Origin: Sphingomonas qomolangmaensis
Lineage (GTDB): Bacteria; Pseudomonadota; Alphaproteobacteria; Sphingomonadales; Sphingomonadaceae
NCBI RefSeq assembly: GCF_024496245.1
Contig: NZ_CP101740.1
Span: 3,072,001 to 3,136,000 of the forward strand
Reading direction: 5' to 3'
Length of the DNA: 64,000 nucleotides
Below, one piece after another: positions 1 to 8,497 of this stretch. The translations under genes and the position numbers were made by a program. Numbering within the stretch: the stretch's first letter is position 1; each line of letters starts with the position of its first letter. The notes beneath the pieces are model-generated. The model did no database searches. It was given only the letters and a program-made list of their open reading frames with translations, and was not told the DNA's origin.

Positions 1-197
1 TGGTGTCGCAAGCGGCAGACAGGGTTCTGTAATCTGCAGTCCTTCCTGCAGACAGGGCAGCAGCTGGTTTCAAGCCTGTGCTGGACGAGCTTGAGCACCG
101 GATGGCCGCGCGCCGATTCAGGCGCAGCGGAGCTTGTCGGACACATGGTTTCGACGTACCGCCCCCTGCTGCCCCCGTTACGGCCAAGGAAAGACCG

Positions 198-1682
198 ATG
201 ACTGATCCGCCCTCGCCGAAGCCGCTGCAACTCGGTCGGCTCGCCCTGCAAGGGGGGCTCGTGACGGGGCTGGCCCAGGCGTTGAAGATGGCACTCAGTC
301 TTGTGTCGGTCGTCGTCCTGGCGCGGCTGCTCGCGCCACAGGACTTCGGCTTGGTTGCCTCGATCGCGCCCATCGTTGCCTTCATCGCATTGTTCCAGGA
401 CTTGGGACTGCAGGCGGCCATCATTCAGCGGGAGACGATCACCCGTGAACACCTGAACCAGACATTCTGGATCTCGCCTGCCATTGCATCGGTCGCCGCG
501 CTATTGATCATAGCGGCTGCGCCGCTGGCTGCGCTATTCTACAATGACCAGCGCGTAACCGCCATCATGGTGGTCGCTGCCGTGCCGATCTTCATCGGCA
601 GCCTCGCAACTCTGCCTCTTAGTCTGCTGAACCGCAATATGCGCTTCGGCAATCTGGCGCTGAACGACGTACTGGTTGCTGCGACAGGATTCGGCGCCAC
701 AGTGGGTGCGGCCCTGCTCGGTTCCGGTTACTGGTCTCTTGTCATCGGGCCAATCGCGGCTGCCCTCACAGCGGTCATCGCCGCTTGGATCGCATCGCCT
801 TGGCGTCCGGGACGGCCCACCCTGAAGTTGGATGGAGACCTTTGGTCGTTTGGCGCCAATCTCACAGGATTCAATATCGTCAATTTCCTTGCGCGAAACT
901 TCGACAATGTTCTCATTGGTCGAGTTTCAGGCATGACCCAACTGGGTCTCTATGATCGATCCTACAAACTCCTGCTGTTTCCCCTGCAAAACATCTCTCA
1001 GCCGCTCTCCAGAGTGATGATTCCCATCCTGAGCCGCGTACAGAACGACAAGGCCCGGTTCAGAAAAATCTACCTGCAGACCAATATGGTTCTCGGGTTT
1101 TGTCTCATTCCGGGGATCGCGGCGGCTACGCTGGCGTCCGATCAGCTCATCAATCTGTTGTTCGGGCCGGAGTGGAGCGCTGCGGCACCGATCTTCGCCT
1201 GGCTTGGGATCGCGAGCCTGGCCCAGGTCGTACTGGTCACCAATGGGTGGATTTTCATTTGTCAGGGCAAGACGCGGGCGATGTTCCGCCTTGGCTTATG
1301 GACCTCGGGCGTCACGGTCATCGCGTTCCTTGTGGGTATCCAGTGGGGCGTCGTGGGTCTTGCGGCCGCCTATACGATAAGCGCATATCTCTTCCGCATA
1401 CCGGCCCTCATCGCCGTACTTCACAGAATCGGCCCTGTGACGGCAAGCGACATGTCAGGTCTCCTATTGGTCCATCTGCTTCCGGCAGCATTAAGCGCAG
1501 CCATCATCTGGGCAGCGAATCTCGAAGCCTGGGAACTGTCCGATGTGGTTAGCATAGGCATCTGCGTGGTGCTCAACTACTGCCTTGCGACGTTGTCGGT
1601 CGCGATCTTTCCGCCGGCCCGCTCTGCCATGGTCGAGGTGGTGGGGAGATTGGCCAACTTGAGGCGTCGGCAGGTCGTCTGA
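198..1682 (+). CDS. Wzx/ExoT-type polysaccharide flippase
   Basis: Membrane protein of about 494 residues in the oligosaccharide flippase (MOP/PST) superfamily. It would move undecaprenyl-linked repeat units across the inner membrane. The sequence shows evenly spaced hydrophobic segments over its whole length and the usual amphipathic start, with a conserved block near residues 35-60 (VTGLAQALKMALSLVSVVVL, then ARLLAPQDFGLVA). I chose the ATG at 198 because AAGGAAAG lies just upstream; the longer open frame back to 78 has no family-like sequence. It lies at the edge of the EPS locus, so it is the natural partner of the ExoQ-like polymerase at 12218-13498. The family is clear; the exact substrate is inferred. 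Confidence 0.85.
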   Translation: MTDPPSPKPLQLGRLALQGGLVTGLAQALKMALSLVSVVVLARLLAPQDFGLVASIAPIVAFIALFQDLGLQAAIIQRETITREHLNQTFWISPAIASVAALLIIAAAPLAALFYNDQRVTAIMVVAAVPIFIGSLATLPLSLLNRNMRFGNLALNDVLVAATGFGATVGAALLGSGYWSLVIGPIAAALTAVIAAWIASPWRPGRPTLKLDGDLWSFGANLTGFNIVNFLARNFDNVLIGRVSGMTQLGLYDRSYKLLLFPLQNISQPLSRVMIPILSRVQNDKARFRKIYLQTNMVLGFCLIPGIAAATLASDQLINLLFGPEWSAAAPIFAWLGIASLAQVVLVTNGWIFICQGKTRAMFRLGLWTSGVTVIAFLVGIQWGVVGLAAAYTISAYLFRIPALIAVLHRIGPVTASDMSGLLLVHLLPAALSAAIIWAANLEAWELSDVVSIGICVVLNYCLATLSVAIFPPARSAMVEVVGRLANLRRRQVV

Positions 1683-2082
1683 CATCTGATCGGGGCTATT
1701 ATGTCATCACCCGAGTCCGGCCGGATTTTGGATGCGATGCTCAAGGCGTCAGAGGGACCGTGATGCGACTGAACCGCAGGCGTACACTTTGGTGCCGTGC
1801 GACGCGCGGCGGACGCCCCGCCGCTGCCTCGCGCCGCGCGTCGATCGGCTCAGCCACGCCTAGCCGTTGCGCTCGAGCGCGACCCCGTACAATTCCGTCC
1901 GATGGTCAGGCCTGACGGGCGGATTAGAGTCCGGGGTCGTTGACAGGATGCTTGTCGGTCGAATTCCTTCGCAGGTTGACCGTTCAAATGGGGTCGCAGC
2001 GTCGCTTCAGAATCCATGAAGTGACGTCGATTTCCTCGGATCGCGGCCACATGCGTATGAGACAAACTTCCATCAAAGCAAA
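1683..2082. other. intergenic stretch, no gene seen
   Basis: Four hundred bases between the flippase and the convergent glycosyltransferase. Short open frames on both strands resemble no family I know. The base composition is GC-rich in the first half and more mixed near 2000-2080. I see no hairpin that I would call a terminator. Confidence 0.5.
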
Positions 2083-3135
2083 TCAGGACATAATGAAGTG
2101 CGCAATCTCGGCACCGATGGTGTTCCAGTCGTAGGCGGACAGATCGGCGCGTTCGGGACCGCCTGCACGCAGGTGGTTTGCGAACAGACGCACGGCGTTT
2201 TGGTCGAACGGAGGCTTGAAGAGCGAAACCCAGTCCTGTCCCAGAGACTGTTCCAGTTCCGGAAGGCTTCCGATCGCCGGAGCAAGGATGGGCTTGTTTC
2301 GACCGATCGCGTGGAGCGCGACGCCACTGTTGAGAATCTTTGTGTAGGGCAGCACCACGCCGTCGTGCGCGTCGATGATGGCATTGAGTTCCGAGTCCGT
2401 AAGTAGATCCGATCGAAGATCCAGATTGATCCTATTCGATCCATTTGAGGCTAACTCGATCCGATCTCTGAGACCGGGGTCAAAGCAGGTTCCGACAATC
2501 GTAAGTGTGATGTCCGGATCGTTTGCCGCGTGGAACGCCTGGATCAGGCCGATGACATTCTTGTATTCCCTTATGAGCCCAAACATCAGCAGCCTTATGT
2601 CGCGCGAAACCAGTCGACGGGGCGAGGGCGCGTCTGTGCCGTCTGGGTACCGGCCATGACGCGTAATGAGGTGCGGCGCGGATTCGAAGTTGGGGTAGGC
2701 GGCGATAAAGTCGCGTCTAGAGCTGTTCGATAAGAAAATGAAACCACTGACAAGACGCAGAAACATATGAGTCGCCATCGGCGCCTGGATTTCACCTTCG
2801 TGGGGCGACATGTTGTGGACAACCCAATACACGCGAGTGCCTCTGGCCCTAAGAGCTATAAGTCGAAATAACAAGACGAGTGTATTTCTTCGGCTTTCCT
2901 GTATAAAGAAATGATTTGGCCAGTGATATATTATAATATCAGGACGACTGTCCTTAGCCGGGTTGTAATTGCGGTCAACAATTTGCAATCCGGCGTCCCT
3001 TAAGCTTGTTGAGAACAGCTGGGGATACGCATTTGAAGCCATCCGCACACGGTCCAGCGCGACGCGGACTGCCGGACGGGACGTGCGGTCGTTCTTAGTC
3101 AGAAGAGGCAGCGGCGGTCTCCGGTATGATCGCAT
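2083..3135 (-). CDS. GT-B fold glycosyltransferase
   Basis: Cytoplasmic glycosyltransferase of 350 residues with a two-domain GT-B pattern. The N-terminal half has IIIYHWPNHFF and a VHNMSPHEGE segment. The C-terminal half has GLIREYKNVIGLIQAF followed by GVVLPYTKILNSGVALHAIG, the usual donor-binding region of GT4-like enzymes. It probably adds one sugar to the lipid-linked EPS repeat. The first 30 residues are basic and poorly conserved in style, so the ATG at 3042 (MASNAYPQ) is a plausible alternative start. Base composition is slightly lower in GC around 2850-2960 than in neighbours. Donor and linkage cannot be told from sequence. Confidence 0.8.
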   Translation of the reverse strand: MRSYRRPPLPLLTKNDRTSRPAVRVALDRVRMASNAYPQLFSTSLRDAGLQIVDRNYNPAKDSRPDIIIYHWPNHFFIQESRRNTLVLLFRLIALRARGTRVYWVVHNMSPHEGEIQAPMATHMFLRLVSGFIFLSNSSRRDFIAAYPNFESAPHLITRHGRYPDGTDAPSPRRLVSRDIRLLMFGLIREYKNVIGLIQAFHAANDPDITLTIVGTCFDPGLRDRIELASNGSNRINLDLRSDLLTDSELNAIIDAHDGVVLPYTKILNSGVALHAIGRNKPILAPAIGSLPELEQSLGQDWVSLFKPPFDQNAVRLFANHLRAGGPERADLSAYDWNTIGAEIAHFIMS

Positions 3136-3362
3136 TGGCGCTCGGAACTAGGCCTAGCTTTCGAGGCGAGTCGCTAAACCCAGTCCCTCAATACGCTGAC
3201 TAGGCAACGCCTTGATATTTGACAACGCTCCGCGGCCGTGCGGTGTCGTGGGAGCCGTCGGTCATCGAAAGCGTCACAAAGGTCGGGACCCATAAACTTG
3301 ATTCCCTGGGCGGATGGAATGTGATTCAGGCTCGGCAACAGCAGAACCGTGAATTGAGTGCG

Positions 3363-4112
3363 TTCTGGTTGAGCGGGGAGCAGTTCGAGCGGTTTCGACT
3401 ATAGATGCTGGACAAGGTGCGCGCCGTTGCGCGGGGCGATGACCGACGGGTGATCAGCCGCATCATCCATGTGGCCGATCGTGCGGGCGCTGGGTTGATG
3501 AACCCGCCTACTACGGTCCGAGAAGGACGCTCTACAACACGTTAGTGCGGCGGGCCGCGGAAGGCATCCGGCACGAGATGTTCGTCACGTTGACAGCAGC
3601 GGGTGGACTGCGCGCCGAGGTCTTGATCGACAGCACACATATGAAGGCCCACCGCTCGGCGGGGCGCCGAAAAGGGGGCGCTGATCCAGGCGATCGGGAC
3701 CAGCCGAGGCGGTCGCAGCAGCAAACCCCACGCGCTTACCGACGCTGAAGGCCGCCCGCTCAGCTTCCTGCAGACGGTGGTAACGTCGCCGACTGCCGTG
3801 CTGCTGATGTCCCGCTCGACGATCGCGCGCCGCACTATCGTGCTGGCCGACAAGGCGTATGATAGCAATGCGATCCGTGACCTGATCGAGCGCCAGGGTG
3901 CCGTGCCCAACATTCCCTCCAAGGCGAACCGGCTTTGGAAACGCTGCTTCTACCGCCCGCTCTACAAAAGCAGCGACGCTGTCGAGCGCATGTTCCGCCT
4001 CGAGGATTATCGGCGCATCTCCACCGCTATGATAAACTTGCCACCAACGTTCTCGGCGCAAACTACCTCGTGGCAGCCATCATCTGGGGATTATGGGTCC
4101 CGACCCTTATCC
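3363..4112 (+). pseudogene. decayed IS5-family transposase
   Basis: Fragments of one IS5-type DDE transposase lie in order but in different frames. They are FWLSGEQFERFRL ended by a stop, GDDRRVISRIIHV, then AEVLIDSTHMKAHRSAG (first catalytic Asp region), then IVLADKAYDSNAIRDLI (second Asp region), VERMF and finally RYDKLATNVLGANYLVAAII. At least three frame changes and one stop separate them, so the gene is dead. I found no confident terminal inverted repeats. It separates the flippase and glycosyltransferase pair from the lasso cluster. Confidence 0.85.
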
Positions 4113-4398
4113 AACGTGAACACAGGGCGGCCACGAGATGGCCGCGCCTCTCGAACACACTTGCCGGTCATAACGGTCGGAAAACGAGGCCTTCACCCAG
4201 GCGATCCATCCTTCGAGAAGGCAATGCCGCACCAAACGTTTAAGGCGCCCACCGTAGAAATCAAATTGCCGTTGTTGGGGGTGCCCAGATGACGCCCGAT
4301 CGGCGACGCTACCGTTAGCCGCCAAAATTTATTTTGATGGGATCGCGATAGATCGGATGGTATTATCGTTCAAACCGAGAACTTCGTAGATCCTTCGC

Positions 4399-5481
4399 TT
4401 ATTTCGGTAGAGACAGACCTTCGCGGCGCAAAGCGAGTTCTGCCCTTGCGATGCGTGAGAGCGCGATCGTGAAAAGGCCGCCGCGGCGTAGTAGGTTGCC
4501 ATCCATCCAATGCCACAATTTACTGGTGCGTTCGAAGCGCACAGATGCAGGATGTCCAATCGAACTTAGCGCCGCCCGCTCGAAATCAGCCGATGCCTCG
4601 CCCGAACTCGCGAAAAGCAGTTTGCTCACTGCTAGGCATTCATCCACTAATCCCTGGAGATTATTCCGGCCAGCAAGGTTCCTCACTGCGGTTAACTCAT
4701 CCCTCGTCATAGATCGCGTCATCCACGCAAATTCATGCATTTCCGCCAGCCACGGCTTTCGAGCGCGTACCGCCTTGCCGTAATTGATCGCGCAGACTAG
4801 CAAAGCGTGATGCGGGGAGAGCGTTCGGATCGCATTCGAACCGATGTTCTGGACCATGCTGGCTGCGAAGAACTCCTCCATCTGGCGGGGGTAAGGGCCG
4901 CCGGGCTGTTGCACGCGGTGATGCAGATCAACAATGGGGCTGGTGCTGTCGGGGCGTGCATAGGGCGATTCGCCCAGGCATCGATGCCACCAGATCGAAG
5001 TATCGGAAACAAGCGCGATCATTCCGTCGGCAGCTAGAATCTGCTGTGCGTGGCAATACTCTTCGGGGCGCACCAACAAATCGATATCCGACGACCGCCG
5101 CGCGTCCCATGTTGCATAGACATGGTGGGACCGAAGTGCACCTTTGAACACGATCGGGTCGATTCCGCCCGCTTGAAGCGCGTTTACAGTCTTTATCGTC
5201 CAATCGAAATTCCGCAGATTGGTCAGCAGGATATCGCGCCGGGCGCTTACAATCTGTTCCGCAACGATGGCAGGTACCCCTGCTGCTGGATCGCCGGCCA
5301 CTCGGCCCAGCAATCCTATTGTCTTGGTTGCGGTCGCGGCCGCAAGCACCGAACCCCAATCTGCGACAGCTGGTATTTCGCCAGCCGGCGTTAGGCCGTT
5401 TCCCAGCCACCGCAGCAGATCCAAAGAACTTTGCAGGGGCACCTTGTCGGCACAGAGAGCGTTGTTCATTGCTTGAGCCAT
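4399..5481 (-). CDS. lasso-cluster nucleotidyltransferase-like protein
   Basis: A 360-residue protein of the uncharacterised nucleotidyltransferase family (NTP_transf_5 type). Its core is VFKGALRSHHVYATWDARR followed by SSDIDLLVRPEEY, with two acidic residues (Asp132 and Asp134) in the D-x-D position expected for metal and NTP binding. It is divergent from the lasso precursor gene, with a 306-base shared upstream region. Proteins of this type recur in lasso-peptide clusters. From memory, the PsmN homologue in the pseudomycoidin cluster acts after a kinase, adding hexose to the phosphorylated C-terminal serine. A tailoring role here is therefore a reasonable inference, not proven. The start at 5481 gives a plausible N-terminus. 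Confidence 0.75.
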   Translation of the reverse strand: MAQAMNNALCADKVPLQSSLDLLRWLGNGLTPAGEIPAVADWGSVLAAATATKTIGLLGRVAGDPAAGVPAIVAEQIVSARRDILLTNLRNFDWTIKTVNALQAGGIDPIVFKGALRSHHVYATWDARRSSDIDLLVRPEEYCHAQQILAADGMIALVSDTSIWWHRCLGESPYARPDSTSPIVDLHHRVQQPGGPYPRQMEEFFAASMVQNIGSNAIRTLSPHHALLVCAINYGKAVRARKPWLAEMHEFAWMTRSMTRDELTAVRNLAGRNNLQGLVDECLAVSKLLFASSGEASADFERAALSSIGHPASVRFERTSKLWHWMDGNLLRRGGLFTIALSRIARAELALRREGLSLPK

Positions 5482-5787
5482 CGTGATGGCCGCTAATCGG
5501 TTTTGCAGGTCCGAGCAAGTCGGGACGCCGCTTCATTCTGGTGCCCACACAGCGTTAAAACCGACACGATCTCGCGATTGTTACGCAAGCGATCCGTGAA
5601 ATCCCGGGTTGGGACACAGATTGCGCGGTTACCGTACCGTCGGATCGGATTGATTGACGAAGTGTTAAAGAAGCGTTAGCGAATTGTTACCCGATCTACT
5701 GTGAGTCGGCTGCTGATCGTTGTCGAGGTTGCGATTGGTAATGTTTCGGTCGAACGCACCTAACCTCAATGAACTAGGAGATATTTT
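5482..5787. promoter_or_regulatory. divergent promoter region of the lasso cluster
   Basis: About 300 bases between the divergent nucleotidyltransferase and precursor genes. It becomes AT-richer between 5640 and 5790. A TTGACG at 5654-5659 could be a -35 element for the precursor, but the matching -10 is weak. AGGAG at 5776-5780 is the ribosome binding site of the precursor. Both transcripts must start here, which would allow joint control. No operator palindrome is obvious. Confidence 0.4.
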
Positions 5788-5928
5788 ATGGTTAAGCGCA
5801 CCTATCAGCGTCCTGCAATGGAACTCCTTGGGTCGTTTGAGACCCTTACGAAGGGCGGCGCGACTGGTAACGCTCTCGATGCAGCGTTTCCTACGGGCAC
5901 GCCTTTCAGCGAGCTGACCTTTTCCTAA
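5788..5928 (+). CDS. lasso peptide precursor (A protein)
   Basis: A 46-codon gene with AGGAG 7 bases before the ATG. The leader (residues 1-22) carries the lasso leader signature: Tyr6-x-x-Pro9, hydrophobic Met11, Gly15, and Thr21 in the penultimate leader position followed by Lys22. Cleavage after Lys22 leaves a 24-residue core. Its first nine residues are GGATGNALD, placing Gly1 and Asp9 exactly right for a nine-membered macrolactam ring. The tail of 15 residues contains Phe12, Phe18 and Phe23 as possible steric plugs and ends SELTFS. A start of the core at the later Gly (GNALD) is rejected because no acidic residue then falls at position 7-9. The terminal Ser is a candidate for phosphorylation by the kinase at 8494-9414. 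It is followed by a hairpin terminator and the processing operon. Confidence 0.93.
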   Translation: MVKRTYQRPAMELLGSFETLTKGGATGNALDAAFPTGTPFSELTFS

Positions 5929-5950
5929 TTACGGGTGAAGGTTGAAAAAG

Positions 5951-5984
5951 AAGAGCGGTTGCCGCAAGGTGGCCGCTCTTTTTG
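5951..5984 (+). terminator. hairpin terminator/attenuator after the precursor gene
   Basis: AAGAGCGG at 5951-5958 pairs perfectly with CCGCTCTT at 5973-5980, with a 14-base loop that can itself form a small TTG/CAA stem, and a T tract continues to 5983. It lies 22 bases after the precursor stop and 30 before the B1 gene. Partial read-through here would make much more precursor mRNA than enzyme mRNA, as in other lasso operons. Confidence 0.85.
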
Positions 5985-6013
5985 CTTATTAGCGGCTTTG
6001 CGGAGAAGTATGC

Positions 6014-6307
6014 GTGTCTACATCTGACCCAATGGCTCGCGCGCGGTACGTCGCGAACAAGGATGTCGTTACCTGCGAGCTCGATAGTGGCCAGGCGCTG
6101 TTGAACCTTCGTACAAGCCAATATGTGAAATTCAACGAGACGGCCGGACTTGTCTGGCAATGGGTGCAGGATGGTTTGACCGTCGATCAGATGGCTGACC
6201 AGATGTGCACCATGTTTGATGCTGAGCGTAATCAGTGCAGTGCCGATATCGCGCTGTTGCTGGGGCAGTTGAAAGAGGCGGGCCTTGTCGAGCTTGAGGC
6301 TGAATAG
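6014..6307 (+). CDS. PqqD-family RiPP recognition element (lasso B1)
   Basis: A 97-residue PqqD-like protein. It would bind the precursor leader and present it to the B2 protease. The sequence has the RRE pattern: an N-terminal three-strand segment (VVTCELDSGQALLNLRTSQY), a turn with FNETAGLVWQWV, and a helical C-terminal half ending LLGQLKEAGLVELE. The start at 6014 follows GGAGAAGTATGC. It overlaps the B2 gene, so the two are likely translationally coupled. Length and architecture are those of stand-alone lasso B1 proteins in proteobacteria. Confidence 0.9.
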   Translation: MSTSDPMARARYVANKDVVTCELDSGQALLNLRTSQYVKFNETAGLVWQWVQDGLTVDQMADQMCTMFDAERNQCSADIALLLGQLKEAGLVELEAE

Positions 6308-6716
6308 GCTTCCGCGTTATCTGCGGCTTGTCAGGCGGCACCATCGGTCACTGATCGCGGCGTTCGTCACGTTGCTTATCGTTCGCATCGGGCTGACGCT
6401 AGGCTCCTATCGCTTGGTACTGCGGTGGATCGAGCGCTATGCACGTCCTAGCCGCCGTCCGACGGCGGTTTTGGTGCTCGTTTGGTCGGTGAGGCATTCC
6501 GCCAAGCTCGTCCCGGGCGCAAGCTGCCTCACTCAGGCGCTCGCGATGCGATACCTGATGCTGCGCGCGGGCGAGGGCTGCACGATCCGGATCGGCGTTC
6601 GCGAGACCGCGAATCGTCCATTCGATGCCCATGCCTGGGTTATGTATCAAGGGCGCGTGCTGATCGGCGGCAACGAACAGGATTTGGCAGCCTTTAAGCC
6701 ACTGGTGGATTTGTGA
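6285..6716 (+). CDS. lasso leader peptidase (B2, transglutaminase-like)
   Basis: A 143-residue cysteine protease that would cut the leader off after Lys22. The N-terminal 65 residues contain hydrophobic stretches and many arginines. The catalytic region has PGASCLTQALAMRYLMLRAG (Cys81 nucleophile) and FDAHAWVMYQG (His116). The third residue is probably in the following G-N-E-Q-D segment near 129-133. No ATG fits the N-terminus: TTG at 6285 or TTG at 6294 must be used, inside the B1 gene. Its stop overlaps the GTG of the next gene. Family assignment rests on the Cys and His blocks and on position. Confidence 0.88.
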   Translation: MSSLRLNRLPRYLRLVRRHHRSLIAAFVTLLIVRIGLTLGSYRLVLRWIERYARPSRRPTAVLVLVWSVRHSAKLVPGASCLTQALAMRYLMLRAGEGCTIRIGVRETANRPFDAHAWVMYQGRVLIGGNEQDLAAFKPLVDL

Positions 6717-8497
6717 TCCATCTGATGCCGGACAAATCGGGGGTTCGAGTAACCTGGCACGATTTGGGTACGGAACCGAACGGATTGGGCCCCAGTCTCG
6801 TGTTCATCTCGCCCGGCACCGCGATTGACTTCTCCGCGCAGATGTCCGCTGAGCTTGGCCTTTCGGTAGCTTCGGGAACCGAAGCAATATTGCTGGCCGC
6901 TTGGGCGAAATGGGACGTCGCGATGGTCGATCGCCTGCGCGGGGATTTCGCCTTCGGCATTTACGATCCCGCCCAAGGCGTAGTGTTCCTGGGCCGCGAT
7001 ATTTTCGGACGTGCGCCACTATATTATCATCTTGATGGGGATGGGCTCGTCGTCGCCGGAACGTCGCGGCTCGTCCGGGCAATCCTTGGGCGTTCGCTCG
7101 CGCGGAACGAGGCTTTCTATGCCGATTTTGTCCAGGGACAGTTCGTCGAGCAAAGCGCGACGTTTTTCGAAGGATTAGAACGCCTCGCACCTGCGCATTG
7201 GATGAAGATCGATCGGGGGGGCAGGGAGCTCTATCGGTACTGGTCGCCCCAAAGCGTCCGCCAGCACACAACGATGCCCGACGCTGCCGAGCGGTTTCAG
7301 GCATTGTTCGACCACTCGGTGGCGCGTGCGATGGGCGGTGGCGACGCGCTGGTGCTCCTTAGCGGCGGACTGGATTCCTCGGCCATTCTGGGGTCGGTCA
7401 TGGCGGCAAACGATGGCGGGCTGGCCCCCGATTGCCTGACCAAAACCTATCGCCGCACCAAAGACTGGGTCGACGAGCCCTATCTGCGATCACTCGGGGC
7501 GCAATATGGGGTGTGCCCGCGCGAGATCGCCTGCGATGAACATGATCCCCTCGCTGATCTTGATCGCTGGCTGGATGTGCTTGACGGGCCATATTTTTCC
7601 TACGGCCATTCGGTAACAGCTCACCTACTGGATATAGCGAGGGGGATGGGGCGCCTCACTTTGTTGTCGGGGCATGGCGGCGACGAAGTGGTTGGCTATG
7701 GTATCGGGCGGCTCAACGAACTTGCACAACAACGGCAGTGGCTGCGGTTGTGGCGTGAGGCCCCTGGTCTGACTGCGCTATCGGGCTCGTCACGGCTGCG
7801 GGTAATGCGGAAATATCTCACGCATTATCCACGATATCGTCCGTTTGAACGACTTTTACAGAAGCAGTTTCCGGATACGCCGTCAGATGAGGAAGCATCG
7901 CTCTCGGCCAATTTGCTCGCCGCGATGGGTGAGAACCGATACGCGTCGCAGCCCGCCGTCAATCGCGGGGATCACGACGAACCTACCGTTCATGCCGAAG
8001 CGCTGAATGACGTGGTGCAGCCGCTTGCGCTCGAGACCATCGGACAATGCAGCCGCGCGGCCGGGGTAAATACCGAGATGCCATTCTACGATCGCGATTT
8101 GGTCGAGCTGACCTTGTCTTTGCCTTCTGAGTGGAAATTACGCGACGGTTTCACCCGCTATGTGATGCGGCGTGCGATGGAGGGCCGCCTGCCGCGGGAC
8201 GTGCTGCTACGGCAGGACAAGTTCGATTTTACCGACGCCTTCGTAGCGGGGCTGATCGCGCACCGCCACCGAGCGTTAGCGTTGACTGACAATGTCGACG
8301 GCTCCTTGGATAGCTATGTGAACCTGCCGCGGCTAGCAGCCGCGCGCGCGCAATTGTCACGATCTGAGCGGGCCATCACGAAGGCGGATGCGCGTTTTAT
8401 CTGGCGGTGCGCGGTACTAGCGATGTGGCTCAAGCGATATGAAACCAGTCCCCCGCCGCCTATGATGGTACCACTGACACAAGGATTAATATCTTGA
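6713..8497 (+). CDS. lasso macrolactam synthetase (C, asparagine synthetase B-like)
   Basis: A 594-residue homologue of asparagine synthetase B. It would adenylate core Asp9 and let Gly1 attack it, closing the ring. The N-terminal glutaminase-like domain keeps RLRGDFAFGIYD and LGRDIFGRAPLYY but lacks the catalytic Met-Cys start, as usual for lasso C proteins, which need no ammonia. The synthetase domain has the PP-loop SGGLDSS at residues 217-223 and LSGHGGDEVVGYG further on. It begins with GTG at 6713, overlapping the B2 stop by four bases, and ends overlapping the kinase gene by four bases. Confidence 0.92.
   Translation: MIHLMPDKSGVRVTWHDLGTEPNGLGPSLVFISPGTAIDFSAQMSAELGLSVASGTEAILLAAWAKWDVAMVDRLRGDFAFGIYDPAQGVVFLGRDIFGRAPLYYHLDGDGLVVAGTSRLVRAILGRSLARNEAFYADFVQGQFVEQSATFFEGLERLAPAHWMKIDRGGRELYRYWSPQSVRQHTTMPDAAERFQALFDHSVARAMGGGDALVLLSGGLDSSAILGSVMAANDGGLAPDCLTKTYRRTKDWVDEPYLRSLGAQYGVCPREIACDEHDPLADLDRWLDVLDGPYFSYGHSVTAHLLDIARGMGRLTLLSGHGGDEVVGYGIGRLNELAQQRQWLRLWREAPGLTALSGSSRLRVMRKYLTHYPRYRPFERLLQKQFPDTPSDEEASLSANLLAAMGENRYASQPAVNRGDHDEPTVHAEALNDVVQPLALETIGQCSRAAGVNTEMPFYDRDLVELTLSLPSEWKLRDGFTRYVMRRAMEGRLPRDVLLRQDKFDFTDAFVAGLIAHRHRALALTDNVDGSLDSYVNLPRLAAARAQLSRSERAITKADARFIWRCAVLAMWLKRYETSPPPPMMVPLTQGLIS

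Noticed and set aside
5857..5928. Alternative lasso core beginning at the later glycine (GNALD)
   Set aside because: No Asp or Glu would fall at core position 7-9, and the Thr would not be in the penultimate leader position.
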